Origin: an uncultured Bacteroidota bacterium
GTDB taxonomy: Bacteria; Bacteroidota; Bacteroidia; Bacteroidales; P3
Direction of reading: 5' to 3'
Assembly: GCA_902793295.1 (NCBI GenBank)
Contig: CADBDA010000001.1
Coordinates: 208,910 to 272,909 of the forward strand
Length of the DNA stretch: 64,000 bases
Of this stretch, positions 42,603-51,147 are shown one piece after another (within the stretch, counting starts at the first letter, position 1; each line of letters begins with the position of its first letter). Both the position numbers and the translations under genes were made by a program. Under the pieces are notes generated by a model. The model saw only the letters and a program-made list of their open reading frames with translations. It made no database searches and was not told the origin of the DNA.

Positions 42603-43294
42603 TTCTTGATGGCGAGGATAAGTCCGAGGGCCACACCCAGCAGGGCGGCGAAGAGCACCTGGAAGGTGGGCGGGAGGATGAAGGTGATGGTGTGCGCCGG
42701 GAACCAGAAGAGCGGGATGGTCTTTTTGATGACGAAGTTCCATTGCATGTCCCAGTTCACCTTGTTGGCGAAGATGTCGCGCATCTTCATGGGACGCAGC
42801 AGCCCGCGGACGGTGCCGCCGTTGTCGGTGATGTGGATGTCGGTGCACTTGTGGAAGGTCATCATCACCGGGGCGAAGATGCTGTTCATGAGCACGCTGA
42901 CGGCAAAGGCGATTCCCAGCTTACCCCACGTGAACGTCGGGGCGCTGAACACGGCGGCGAGGCTCCCCTTGTCGCATCCGCCGACGCTCTCGAGGAAGGT
43001 GGGCACACCGGTCTTGAAGATGACCATGGCCATGGCGATGCACATGCCCAGAAAGCCCCAAACCATCATGCGCGGAAGTACGCCGAAGCCCTTCTTGTTG
43101 TAGACCCCTTCGCGGATGCGCAGCGCCAGACATTCGCCCAGCGTGGCAAGAATGGCGAACTTGAAGAACGCCATGATGTAGGGATGGTTGGTGGTGGCGG
43201 TGTTGAACCAGTCGAAGAACCCCGTGGCGGGAATGAAGAATGGTGTCAGAATGACGATAACACACAAAATGAGAATCCAGTCCTTTTTTTTCAT
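42599..43294 (-). CDS. Inner-membrane protein, possibly Mpv17/PMP22-like
   Basis: 231 residues with about five hydrophobic segments (about 7-22, 40-55, 80-98, 120-142, 205-228). The C-terminal part 'WDMQWNFVIKKTIPLFWFPA', then 'HTITFILPPTFQVLFAALLG', recalls the eukaryotic Mpv17/PMP22 pattern of Trp and Pro residues, but this is a weak match from memory. No signal peptide cleavage or catalytic motif is visible. It is the first gene of the leftward unit with the beta-barrel and PHP genes. A -7 box (minus-strand TAATTTTG, 43384-43391) lies 90 bases upstream. Confidence 0.6.
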   Translation of the reverse strand: MKKKDWILILCVIVILTPFFIPATGFFDWFNTATTNHPYIMAFFKFAILATLGECLALRIREGVYNKKGFGVLPRMMVWGFLGMCIAMAMVIFKTGVPTFLESVGGCDKGSLAAVFSAPTFTWGKLGIAFAVSVLMNSIFAPVMMTFHKCTDIHITDNGGTVRGLLRPMKMRDIFANKVNWDMQWNFVIKKTIPLFWFPAHTITFILPPTFQVLFAALLGVALGLILAIKK

Positions 43295-43383
43295 CTTTTT
43301 GAACGTTGATGTAAAGAATTGTTGATTGATTGATTCGTGTATTTGAGACAGTTGCGGGAATGGGGCCCGCTTCCGTCCGTTTG

Positions 43384-43391
43384 CAAAATTA
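43384..43391 (-). promoter_or_regulatory. Predicted -7 box for the membrane protein/beta-barrel/PHP operon
   Basis: Minus-strand TAATTTTG followed by CA, divergent from the antiporter promoter 43 bases away. Confidence 0.5.
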
Positions 43392-43433
43392 GTAAAAATA
43401 TGTATTCAATATTAAAATTTCATAAAAAGTTCG

Positions 43434-43441
43434 TAATTTTG
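43434..43441 (+). promoter_or_regulatory. Predicted -7 box for the Kef-type antiporter
   Basis: TAATTTTG followed by CA. It implies a 5' leader of about 175 bases before the ATG at 43623. Confidence 0.55.
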
Positions 43442-43445
43442 CAAA

Positions 43446-43622
43446 CCGACATCGCAGCAGTTCCGGGTTGTAGTGTTTTCATAATGAAATGTTTTCGTCG
43501 GTCCGCAGGTAGGCAAACTCGCTTCAAGTCGGCGGCCAGAAAACGGACCCCCCGAAAGGGAACTGAGGCGACTGTACGAAGTGAATTATCTGATGTGCTA
43601 ATTTTTAACTAATAATTTTCGA
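43446..43622 (+). ncRNA. Putative structured leader of the antiporter mRNA
   Basis: The leader is GC-rich compared with the flanking promoter DNA. GGTCCG (43500-43505) pairs with CGGACC (43544-43549), enclosing a 38-base region with a GCGGCC-type inner segment, and a CCC-GAAA-GGG hairpin (about 43551-43560) follows directly, then AACTGAGGCGAC. The gap contains a 91-codon open frame but nothing supports translation. No known riboswitch consensus was matched, so the assignment is only that a folded leader is likely. Confidence 0.4.
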
Positions 43623-45869
43623 ATGTCCTCATTGCCTCCACTTTTCCTCGACTTGGCCATCATCCTGGTAACCGCCGGCGTCATCACCGTGGTTTTCAAG
43701 TGGCTGAAACAACCGCTTGTGCTGGGCTACATTGTGGCCGGTTTTTTCATCGGACCCTACTTCCCCTGGTTTCCGGCCGTCAAAGACGCCACCGACGTCC
43801 ATGTCTGGAGCGATATCGGTATCGTCTTCCTGATGTTCGCTTTGGGCTTGGAATTCAGTATCAAAAAGTTGAAGAAAGTGGGCGCGACAGGTGCCATCAC
43901 GGCGCTGACCGAGCTGGCCATCATGTTCCTTATCGGCTCGAGCGTGGGACGCCTGCTGGGATGGAAGTCGATGGAGTGCATCTTCTTGGGCTGCATGCTT
44001 TCCATCTCGTCGACATCCATCATCATCAAATCCTTTGAAGACCTGAAACTCAAGCAACAGAAGTTCACCTCGTCGGTCACCGCCGTACTGGTGGTCGAGG
44101 ACCTCATTGCCGTGTTGCTCCTGGTGCTGCTCTCTACCGTGTCGGTCAGCCGCAGCTTCGACGGAGGCGAGCTGGTCATGAGCCTGGTGAAACTGGTCTT
44201 CTTCCTGATTATCTGGTTCACCTTCGGCATCTTCCTGATTCCGACCTTCCTGCGTTGGATGCGCCGATACATGACCGAGGAGACCCTCTGCATTGTCGCT
44301 GTCGGACTCTGCTTCGGCATGGTGGTGCTGGCCTCCTACGCCGGTTTCTCGACCGCTCTGGGGGCCTTCGTCATGGGCGCCATCCTCTCCGAAACCATCG
44401 AGGCCGACGTCATCCACCGCATCATCACGCCTATCAAAAATCTTTTCTGTGCCGTCTTCTTCGTCTCGGTGGGTATGCTGGTCGACCCACAGATCCTGAT
44501 CAAGTACATCGGACCCATACTGATCATTGCCGGCACGGTCATCGTCTTCAAATCCAGCGCCGCCACCATGGGCTTCATCCTCTCCGGCAAGAACATGAAG
44601 ACCTCCATCCAGTCGGGCTTCTGCTTCTGCCAGATCGGTGAGTTCTCATTCATCATTGCCAGCCTGGGTCTTTCGTTCGGCGTCATCAACCCCGACATCT
44701 ATCCCATCATCGTCTCGGTCTCCATCATCACCACCTTCGTGACCCCCTACATGATCAAGGCCGCCAACCCTTTCTACGAGAAGGTGGAACCCCGGCTGCC
44801 GCAACGTGTCAAGGAGGCGCTGGAACGCTACAGCAACTCCGCCAAACAGACCAACCAGACCAGCTCGGTGCGCCAGTTCCTCAAGAAGCAGTTCAGCTCC
44901 ATCCTGCTCTACGGTGCCATCAATACTGCCATCTGGCTGCTTTCCATATCGTTGCTGAAACCGTTCCTGAACTCGATGCTGGTCAACGCCGAAGGCGAAC
45001 CCTCGTTCTGGGGCAACCTGATCGGCATGATGGCGACATTGATCATCATGATTCCCTTCGTGTGGGCTATCGCCGTGCGCAATGTCAACCGCGAGCGGGT
45101 CAAGCAAATGCTCGATTCGCGCGACTATAGCCAGGCGGTGGTCATCCCGGTGCTGCTGTTGCGCTATTTCCTGGCGCTCTTCTTCATCGGTGTGGTCATC
45201 GGTTCCTACATCCATCTGGCTGTCGGCTTCCTGGTCATCCTGGCCATCTTCATCGTGCTGGTGGTGCTGCTCTCCAAACGCACCATATCGTTCTATCAGC
45301 GCATTGAAAACCAGTTCATCTCCAACTTCAACTCGCGTCAGGCGCAGCAGTCATTCAAGATTCCCACGTTGCTCGAAAACAATTTCTACTTGGAACGTGT
45401 GTCGGTGACCAACTACTCCCGCTATTCGGGTGTGCCGCTGAAAGACACCAATTTCCGTGAGGACTATGGCATCAACGTGGTCTCTATCGAACGCGCCGGC
45501 AAGGTCTACGACCTTCCGCCCAAGGAGATGGTCATCCTGCCAGGCGACCGTCTGTCGGTGATGGGCAGCGAGGACCAGATAGCCCACCTGCGCGCCGCGC
45601 TTGAGGTGGAGCCCGACATGCTGATCCACGACCACAGCGACAACGAGTTGAATATCTACCGCTTGACGGTCAACCAGCACAATCCTTTCATCGGTCAGAC
45701 CATCGCCGAATCGCGTTTCAACCAGCACTATCATTCCATGATTATCGCCATCGAACGCGACAACCGGCAAATCCTCAACCCGCGGTCGGTGACGGTCTTC
45801 TGCGAAGGCGATGTGGTATGGTTTGTCTCGCCCGAGGATCTCGACATTCACCGGTTCACACGCGACTAG
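43623..45869 (+). CDS. Kef-type monovalent cation:proton antiporter with two TrkA-C domains
   Basis: 748 residues. Residues about 5-385 are a CPA2 Na/H-exchanger core with about 12 helices ('QPLVLGYIVAGFFIGPYFPW', 'DIGIVFLMFALGLEFSIKKL', 'CMLSISSTSIIIKSFEDLKL', 'VVEDLIAVLLLVLL', 'FCFCQIGEFSFIIASLGLSF'). A linker and about four more membrane helices (about 430-560) are followed by two RCK_C/TrkA-C domains (about 600-665 and 675-745; 'VSIERAGKVYDLPPKEMVIL', 'PGDRLSVMGSEDQIAHL'). No NAD-binding TrkA-N domain is present. Likely a K+/H+ or Na+/H+ antiporter gated through the C-terminal domains. It follows a long, apparently structured leader. Confidence 0.85.
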   Translation: MSSLPPLFLDLAIILVTAGVITVVFKWLKQPLVLGYIVAGFFIGPYFPWFPAVKDATDVHVWSDIGIVFLMFALGLEFSIKKLKKVGATGAITALTELAIMFLIGSSVGRLLGWKSMECIFLGCMLSISSTSIIIKSFEDLKLKQQKFTSSVTAVLVVEDLIAVLLLVLLSTVSVSRSFDGGELVMSLVKLVFFLIIWFTFGIFLIPTFLRWMRRYMTEETLCIVAVGLCFGMVVLASYAGFSTALGAFVMGAILSETIEADVIHRIITPIKNLFCAVFFVSVGMLVDPQILIKYIGPILIIAGTVIVFKSSAATMGFILSGKNMKTSIQSGFCFCQIGEFSFIIASLGLSFGVINPDIYPIIVSVSIITTFVTPYMIKAANPFYEKVEPRLPQRVKEALERYSNSAKQTNQTSSVRQFLKKQFSSILLYGAINTAIWLLSISLLKPFLNSMLVNAEGEPSFWGNLIGMMATLIIMIPFVWAIAVRNVNRERVKQMLDSRDYSQAVVIPVLLLRYFLALFFIGVVIGSYIHLAVGFLVILAIFIVLVVLLSKRTISFYQRIENQFISNFNSRQAQQSFKIPTLLENNFYLERVSVTNYSRYSGVPLKDTNFREDYGINVVSIERAGKVYDLPPKEMVILPGDRLSVMGSEDQIAHLRAALEVEPDMLIHDHSDNELNIYRLTVNQHNPFIGQTIAESRFNQHYHSMIIAIERDNRQILNPRSVTVFCEGDVVWFVSPEDLDIHRFTRD

Positions 45870-45962
45870 GAATGAGCCAGTTTCGCGCGGTGAAAAGATT
45901 CCCGAACCCTCGTGTGCAATAAAACGCCGTCTGTGTCGTTTCTATAGCAAATTTTTTATCGT

Positions 45963-47618
45963 ATGCTCAGAAAAACAACTGTTTTGATGGGGCTGCTGTT
46001 GGTTGCCACCTGCTTCCGGCTCGATGCGCAGACCACTCAGCCCACCGACCGATCCTTCGAACTGGCCAAGAACCTCGAGATTTTCAGCCGTCTGTATCAG
46101 ACGCTCTACTATAATTACGTCGACGATGTGGACCCTGGCGCCACCATGAAGAAGGCCATCGACGCCATGCTCTCGTCGCTAGACCCTTATACGGTCTACT
46201 ATCCCGAATCGGACATGGAGGACGTGCGGCTGCAGCTGCTGGGACAGTATGGCGGCATCGGCTCGCTCATCCACCAGCAGGGCGATAAAATCTACATCTC
46301 CGAGCCCTACAAAGACCTGCCGGCCGACAAGGCGGGCCTGCGCGCCGGCGACCGCATCCTGGCAGTCAACGGCGAAAGCACCGAGGGCAAGAACAACGCC
46401 GACGTGAGCAGCGCCATGCGCGGACAGGCGGGCACCACAGTGACCCTGAAACTGGAACGCGACGGCAAGGTCTTCGAACGCACCATCACCCGCGCCGAAA
46501 TCAAGCTGCCCAATGTGCCCTACAGCGGCATGCTGCCAGGCAATATCGGCTATGTCAAACTCGATGAGTTCACCCAGGATGCCGCCAAGAATGTGCGCGA
46601 AGCCTTCGTCCGCCTGAAACGCGAGCATCCCGACATGGAAGGTTTCATCCTGGATTTGCGCAACAATGGCGGCGGACTCATGAATGAGGCGGTCGATCTG
46701 GTGAATATCTTCCTGCGCAAGGGCCAGCTGATTGTCGAGACCAAGGGCAAGGTGGCCGCCAAAAACACCAAGAGCTACACCCGTCTGGCTCCCGAAGATA
46801 CCGACATCCCCGTGGCGGTGCTCATCAACGCCTACAGCGCCTCGGCGTCCGAAATCACCGCTGGAAGCCTGCAGGACCTCGACCGCGCCGTGATTGTGGG
46901 CTCGCGCTCCTATGGCAAAGGACTGGTGCAGAATGTGCTGCCGCTCATCTACAATTCTCAGATGAAAATCACGGTGTCCAAATACTACATCCCCAGCGGA
47001 CGCTGCATCCAGGCCATCGACTATAGCCACCGCGACGAGAACGGCCGCGCCGTCAAGGTGCCCGACTCGCTCAAAACCGCTTTCACCACCGCCAACGGCC
47101 GTACCGTCTACGACGGCTTCGGCATCGAACCCGATGTCGAGGTCGAACCCCAGTACATGTCGGCGCTGGCGACAACGCTGGTGGCCAAATTCCACATCTT
47201 CAACTACGTGAACGAATTCGTCAAGAGCCATCCCACCATCGATGCCCCCGACAAGTTCGCCGTCACCGACGCCATCTACGACGATTTCGTGAAGTACCTC
47301 TCCGACAAGGATTTCAGCTATTCCACCGAGACTGAGGAACTGCTCAAGGCCTTGCGCGATGCCGCCAAAGAGGAGAACTACATCGAAGCGCTGGGTCCGC
47401 AGATCGACGCCCTCGAAAGCCAGCTGAAGAAGGACAAGTCGGACGACCTCCACAAGTTCCGCTCCGAAATCAGCGAACTCCTCAAGGCCGAAATCCTGGT
47501 CCGCTACTATTATGCTCCGGGACGCTTGCAAGGCTCACTCGCCACCGACCCCGAGGTGCTCAAAGCCGTCGAAGTGCTTAAAGACAAGGCGCGTTATCAG
47601 AAACTGTTGAAGAAGTGA
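45963..47618 (+). CDS. C-terminal processing protease (S41 family)
   Basis: 551 residues with a signal peptide (about 1-23, '...CFRLDAQ'). An N-terminal helical part (about 30-85) leads into a PDZ domain (about 88-170, 'YGGIGSLIHQQGDKIYISEP', 'PADKAGLRAGDRILAVNGES'), then the S41 peptidase core: 'GYVKLDEFTQDAAKNVREAF', 'GFILDLRNNGGGLMNEAVDL', catalytic Ser in 'INAYSASASEITAGSLQDL' and Lys in 'GSRSYGKGLVQNVLPL'. Periplasmic tail-specific proteases of this type trim or degrade proteins by their C-terminus. The C-terminal about 150 residues are helical, as usual in Bacteroidota. Overlaps the next gene as GTGA. Confidence 0.9.
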   Translation: MLRKTTVLMGLLLVATCFRLDAQTTQPTDRSFELAKNLEIFSRLYQTLYYNYVDDVDPGATMKKAIDAMLSSLDPYTVYYPESDMEDVRLQLLGQYGGIGSLIHQQGDKIYISEPYKDLPADKAGLRAGDRILAVNGESTEGKNNADVSSAMRGQAGTTVTLKLERDGKVFERTITRAEIKLPNVPYSGMLPGNIGYVKLDEFTQDAAKNVREAFVRLKREHPDMEGFILDLRNNGGGLMNEAVDLVNIFLRKGQLIVETKGKVAAKNTKSYTRLAPEDTDIPVAVLINAYSASASEITAGSLQDLDRAVIVGSRSYGKGLVQNVLPLIYNSQMKITVSKYYIPSGRCIQAIDYSHRDENGRAVKVPDSLKTAFTTANGRTVYDGFGIEPDVEVEPQYMSALATTLVAKFHIFNYVNEFVKSHPTIDAPDKFAVTDAIYDDFVKYLSDKDFSYSTETEELLKALRDAAKEENYIEALGPQIDALESQLKKDKSDDLHKFRSEISELLKAEILVRYYYAPGRLQGSLATDPEVLKAVEVLKDKARYQKLLKK

Positions 47619-49261
47619 CCACCGACTGGCTGATACGTTTCTTCCCCCCTGTGACCGATGCGTCGGGACGCTTCTCGATGCGACTGTCGCTCCACCATGC
47701 GCTCTATTTCATGCTGCTGGTGCTCCTTGTCTGTGCCCAGTCGGTGAGCAACTACATGATGAGCGCTTTGGAAATCCTGCTGGCCGTCAACTGGGCGCTC
47801 GAGTGGGACATGCGTCGCAAGTTTGCACGCGGCAACTGGCATCCGCTGCTCGTCGCCTTCCTGGTGCTGGCGCTGGTCCATCTGGTGTGGCTCATCCCAT
47901 CCGAAAACATAGCGTACGGGCTCCAAGACCTCTTTGGCAAGCTGCCCCTGCTGGCCATCCCGCTCATCGTGCTCACCTCGCGACCCCTCACGCGGCCGCA
48001 GTTGTCGCTCGCGATGGCTTGTTTTGTCTTCACGGTCTTCGTGGCCACCCTTATCGGCCATGTGCGCCAAGCCACCATGCCGCAGCTCGCCTACCGCGAC
48101 ATCATCCCCTTCATCTCGCATATCCGCTTCGCGCTCAATGTCTGCCTGGCCATGATTTTTCTGGCCGCCTTCCTTTTGGTCCATGCCCGTCGCCACGGGC
48201 GACTTCAGGCCGCGGTGGCTGTGCCCGTGGGGCTGCTGATGGTCTACTTTGTCCATTTCCTGCTACTTATCCATTCCTACACCGCGCTCATCATCCTTTT
48301 CGTGGTGGCGCTGGTGATGCTGCTTGCCTACGGCCGGCATATCGAAAACCGACGCTGGCAGCACCTGCTGGTGACGCTGTTTTTGACGGCGCTGGTGGCG
48401 GCGGTGATAGTCGTCGCCGTCTGTGTACGCGACTATTACAAACTTGTTCCTTTGGCCCGTCAGCCGCTGGCTACGGCCACCGTCAACGGCAACCCTTACC
48501 AGCACAAGCAGAATGGCTTTGTCGAGAACGGCAACCTGGTGGAAAACTACGTCTGCGACGTCGAGCTCGCGCGCGAGTGGGCCAAGCGGAGCGAACTGCC
48601 CCTTGCGACGGTCACCTCCAACGGCTATGCCGTCTATCCCACCTTGCTGCGCTACCTCAACGCGCTGGGAACCACCAAGGACAGCGTGGGCATGCAGCTG
48701 CTCACCGACGAGGATGTCCGTGCCATCGAACAGGGCATTGCCAACCCTGTTTACCTGCATGGCTCCAAGCTGAGGGTGATGCTCTATGTGATGCTCTACG
48801 AATACGAAAGCTATCGCGTCTTCGGTGCCGTCAAGAATTTCTCGGTCCTTCAACGTCTCGAGCTGTGGCGCAACACCTGGCAGGTCTTCCTCCATTCGCC
48901 CCTATTCGGGTGTGGCACCGGCGACATCGGCGACTGCTGTCAGACGGAGCTGACTAGGCGTCATTCACCCCTGGCCGATCATCCCCGCAATCCCCACAAT
49001 CAGTACCTCACCTCGTTGGCCACCTTCGGACTCGTTGGCACCGCGCTCATCGTCCTCGCTTTCGTCTGGGCGCTGCGTCGCATCCGGTGGTGGCGCCGTC
49101 CGTTGCTGGTGGCTTACCTCGTCGTGGTCCTCATCTCCTTCATCAGCGAGAACACCCTCTCCACCTTGGCCGGGTGCGTCTTCTCCACCACCTTCTTCTG
49201 CCTCCTTTCCCATCCGCCAAACCCTGAGGATTTCGACGAATCGGCTGAACGGCAGACTTGA
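47615..49261 (+). CDS. O-antigen ligase-like (Wzy/WaaL) membrane protein
   Basis: 548 residues from the GTG at 47615, overlapping the previous stop. About 11-12 membrane helices; a large periplasmic loop (about residues 280-430) lies between helices, as in Wzy_C/WaaL proteins, and the conserved 'HNQYLTSLATFGLVGTALIV' motif (preceded by 'HPRNP') marks the O-antigen ligase family. 'WRNTWQVFLHSPLFGCGTGD' is the matching upstream motif. The substrate is probably an undecaprenyl-linked glycan ligated to lipid A core or a related acceptor. It sits between a periplasmic protease and a peptidase gene, outside a visible glycan cluster, though a polysaccharide-type locus starts 1.9 kb downstream. Confidence 0.83.
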   Translation: MTTDWLIRFFPPVTDASGRFSMRLSLHHALYFMLLVLLVCAQSVSNYMMSALEILLAVNWALEWDMRRKFARGNWHPLLVAFLVLALVHLVWLIPSENIAYGLQDLFGKLPLLAIPLIVLTSRPLTRPQLSLAMACFVFTVFVATLIGHVRQATMPQLAYRDIIPFISHIRFALNVCLAMIFLAAFLLVHARRHGRLQAAVAVPVGLLMVYFVHFLLLIHSYTALIILFVVALVMLLAYGRHIENRRWQHLLVTLFLTALVAAVIVVAVCVRDYYKLVPLARQPLATATVNGNPYQHKQNGFVENGNLVENYVCDVELAREWAKRSELPLATVTSNGYAVYPTLLRYLNALGTTKDSVGMQLLTDEDVRAIEQGIANPVYLHGSKLRVMLYVMLYEYESYRVFGAVKNFSVLQRLELWRNTWQVFLHSPLFGCGTGDIGDCCQTELTRRHSPLADHPRNPHNQYLTSLATFGLVGTALIVLAFVWALRRIRWWRRPLLVAYLVVVLISFISENTLSTLAGCVFSTTFFCLLSHPPNPEDFDESAERQT

Positions 49262-49334
49262 TTCCGAACAACCCCGCACAAAGCAGTCAACCAGTAAGAA
49301 AAACCTCAAATCACACACCACATACACCAACACC

Positions 49335-50552
49335 TTGTATTACTATCACACACTTTCCAACGGCATCCGCATCGTTTTCCGCCAGAACAACTCCATTGTC
49401 ACCCATTCCGGAGTTTATATCAATATTGGTTCGCGCGACGAAAGCCCTTCCCAGGAGGGCATCGCCCATTTCATCGAGCATAGCGTCTTCAAGGGCACCA
49501 GCCACCGACGCTCGTACCATATCCTGAACCGCATCGATGGGGTAGGGGGCGAGCTCAACGCCTTCACCACCAAGGAGGAGACCTGCATCTATGCTTCCTC
49601 CCTGTCGGTCCATCTGGAGCGTTGTCTCGAACTCTTTGCCGACATCATCTTCCATTCCACCTTCCCCGAACGCGAGATTGAGAAGGAGAAGGAGGTCATC
49701 CTCGAGGAGATCAATTCCTATAAGGACAGCCCAGCCGAACTTATCTACGACGACTTCGAGGAGTACATCTTCGGCAAGCATCCGCTGGCGCACAATATCT
49801 TGGGAAGCAAACGGAATGTGAAGCGTTTCACCAGCGACGACCTCCGCACCTTCCTGGCCGACAATTACACCACTGACCGCATGGTCATCTCCATTGTAGG
49901 CAGCGCCGATTTCAAGAAGGTGGTGCACCTTTGTGAACGCTATTTCGGCGACCATCCCCTCGAGGCCAGCGCCGCCCAGCGCGACGGCAGTCCCGACTAC
50001 AGCCAGTTCGACCTCACCGTCAACCGCCACACCCACCAGATGCATGTCATGATGGGCTGTCAGGCCCCTTCGGTGTTCGACGAACGCAAGGTCGCCTTCT
50101 CCCTGCTCAACAACATCATCGGCGGACCCGCCATGAATTCGCGGCTCAATGTCGCCATTCGCGAAAAGTACGGTTTCTGCTACGCCATCGAGTCGCAGTA
50201 CACCCCATTTTCCGATGCCGGTCTTTTCTACATCTATGCCGGCATTGATGCCGATGCCCGCCAGCAGTTCGACGAACTGGTGCGACGCGAATTGCGACAG
50301 CTGGCCGACAACCAGCTGTCCACCAGCCGGCTTCATGCCGCAAAACAGCAATATGTGGGACAGATGGCCATCAACAACGAGTTGGCCCTGAACGAGATGC
50401 AAGCCATCGGCAAAAGCTACCTCACCTTCGACCATGTCGATACCCTCGAAGAGATGCAGCGCGATATTGAATCCGTCACCGCTGCCGAAATCGCCACCCT
50501 TGCCGGCGACCTCTTCACCAACAGCCACATCAGCACCCTCTGCTACAAATAG
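49335..50552 (+). CDS. M16-family zinc peptidase
   Basis: 405 residues if started at the TTG at 49335, which gives 'YYYHTLSNGIRIVFRQNNS', the family N-terminus; the frame is open much further upstream, but that part overlaps the O-antigen ligase. The inverted zinc motif is 'IAHFIEHSVFKGT' (HxxEH), with the third ligand Glu in 'REIEKEKEVILEEINSY', and 'LNAFTTKEETCIYASSLSVH'. The C-half contains the second M16 domain ('SRLNVAIREKYGFCYAIESQ', then a helical end). Proteins of this size act as homodimers or heterodimers. No ATG in a plausible position exists, so the rare TTG is the best choice, though an upstream non-ATG start is possible. Confidence 0.83.
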   Translation: MYYYHTLSNGIRIVFRQNNSIVTHSGVYINIGSRDESPSQEGIAHFIEHSVFKGTSHRRSYHILNRIDGVGGELNAFTTKEETCIYASSLSVHLERCLELFADIIFHSTFPEREIEKEKEVILEEINSYKDSPAELIYDDFEEYIFGKHPLAHNILGSKRNVKRFTSDDLRTFLADNYTTDRMVISIVGSADFKKVVHLCERYFGDHPLEASAAQRDGSPDYSQFDLTVNRHTHQMHVMMGCQAPSVFDERKVAFSLLNNIIGGPAMNSRLNVAIREKYGFCYAIESQYTPFSDAGLFYIYAGIDADARQQFDELVRRELRQLADNQLSTSRLHAAKQQYVGQMAINNELALNEMQAIGKSYLTFDHVDTLEEMQRDIESVTAAEIATLAGDLFTNSHISTLCYK

Positions 50553-50786
50553 ACGAAAAGCACCTCACCTTTTCAGCAGGGCGTGGAAAAACTCAATCAA
50601 ACCTTGGATATGAATGCGTAAAGCAAAAAAAAAACAGGCTGCAAAGAGTTTATTACAGCGATTATTTTGCTGCTTTCATGTTCACAAAAAATGTTGGTAA
50701 GAGGTATAAATCTGTTTTTAAAGATAAGATTATAAATATTTTGTAATCTTTATAATTGTTGGTATTATCAACAATGGAAAAAATAT

Positions 50787-50817
50787 TTTGTCAGCATAAA
50801 AAAAAATTGTACTTTTG
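50787..50817 (+). promoter_or_regulatory. Strong Bacteroidota promoter of the accessory locus
   Basis: TTTG (50787-50790), 19-base spacer, TACTTTTG (50810-50817) followed by CA; near-perfect consensus. The predicted leader before the dehydrogenase at 51148 is about 325 bases, with no clear ORF. Confidence 0.78.
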
Positions 50818-51029
50818 CATCACGAAAACGCATGGGATTCAATTCATCAATTGAGAATGTCTAATCGAAATCCAAATTCGATAACAGATATGAAAAATTG
50901 ATGTGATTGAGGATGCTTTAGCTTTGTATCATTTGCCGCGAGTAACGCGGCCTTTCTGCGCTATCCGCGCTTTCTGCGAGAAAAGAAAAGGGAGTACTAC
51001 GAGCAACATATTCGTGCGATTCGTGTCAT

Positions 51030-51147
51030 TCGTGTTCAAATCTCTTTAACCGTTAACCCCTAACCTTTAACCTTTACATAACTTTTAATTTTTAACTCTT
51101 AACTGAAACGTGTCTTTAACCTTTAACCTTTAACCGTTACATACATA
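51030..51147 (+). repeat. TTTAACC-type heptamer array upstream of the UDP-glucose dehydrogenase
   Basis: Degenerate copies of CTTTAAC/TTTAACC with a 7-base period (for example TTTAACC TTTAACC at 51066-51079 and again at about 51119-51135), mixed with TTTTAAT and TTAACTC variants. The rest of the gap 50553-51029 is AT-rich, containing the promoter at 50787 and a stretch around 50935-51025 (GCGGCCTTTCTGCG, ATTCGTGTCATTCGTG) that is non-coding. No gene was recognised in the 595-base gap. Confidence 0.7.

Noticed and set aside
43337..43612. A 91-codon open frame between the antiporter promoter and its gene
   Set aside because: It covers the promoter and the folded leader, lacks a plausible start context and has a peptide composition unlike neighbouring proteins.
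43446..43622. c-di-AMP (ydaO-type) or cobalamin riboswitch in the antiporter leader
   Set aside because: Conserved core motifs of neither class could be placed; it is kept only as an unclassified structured leader.
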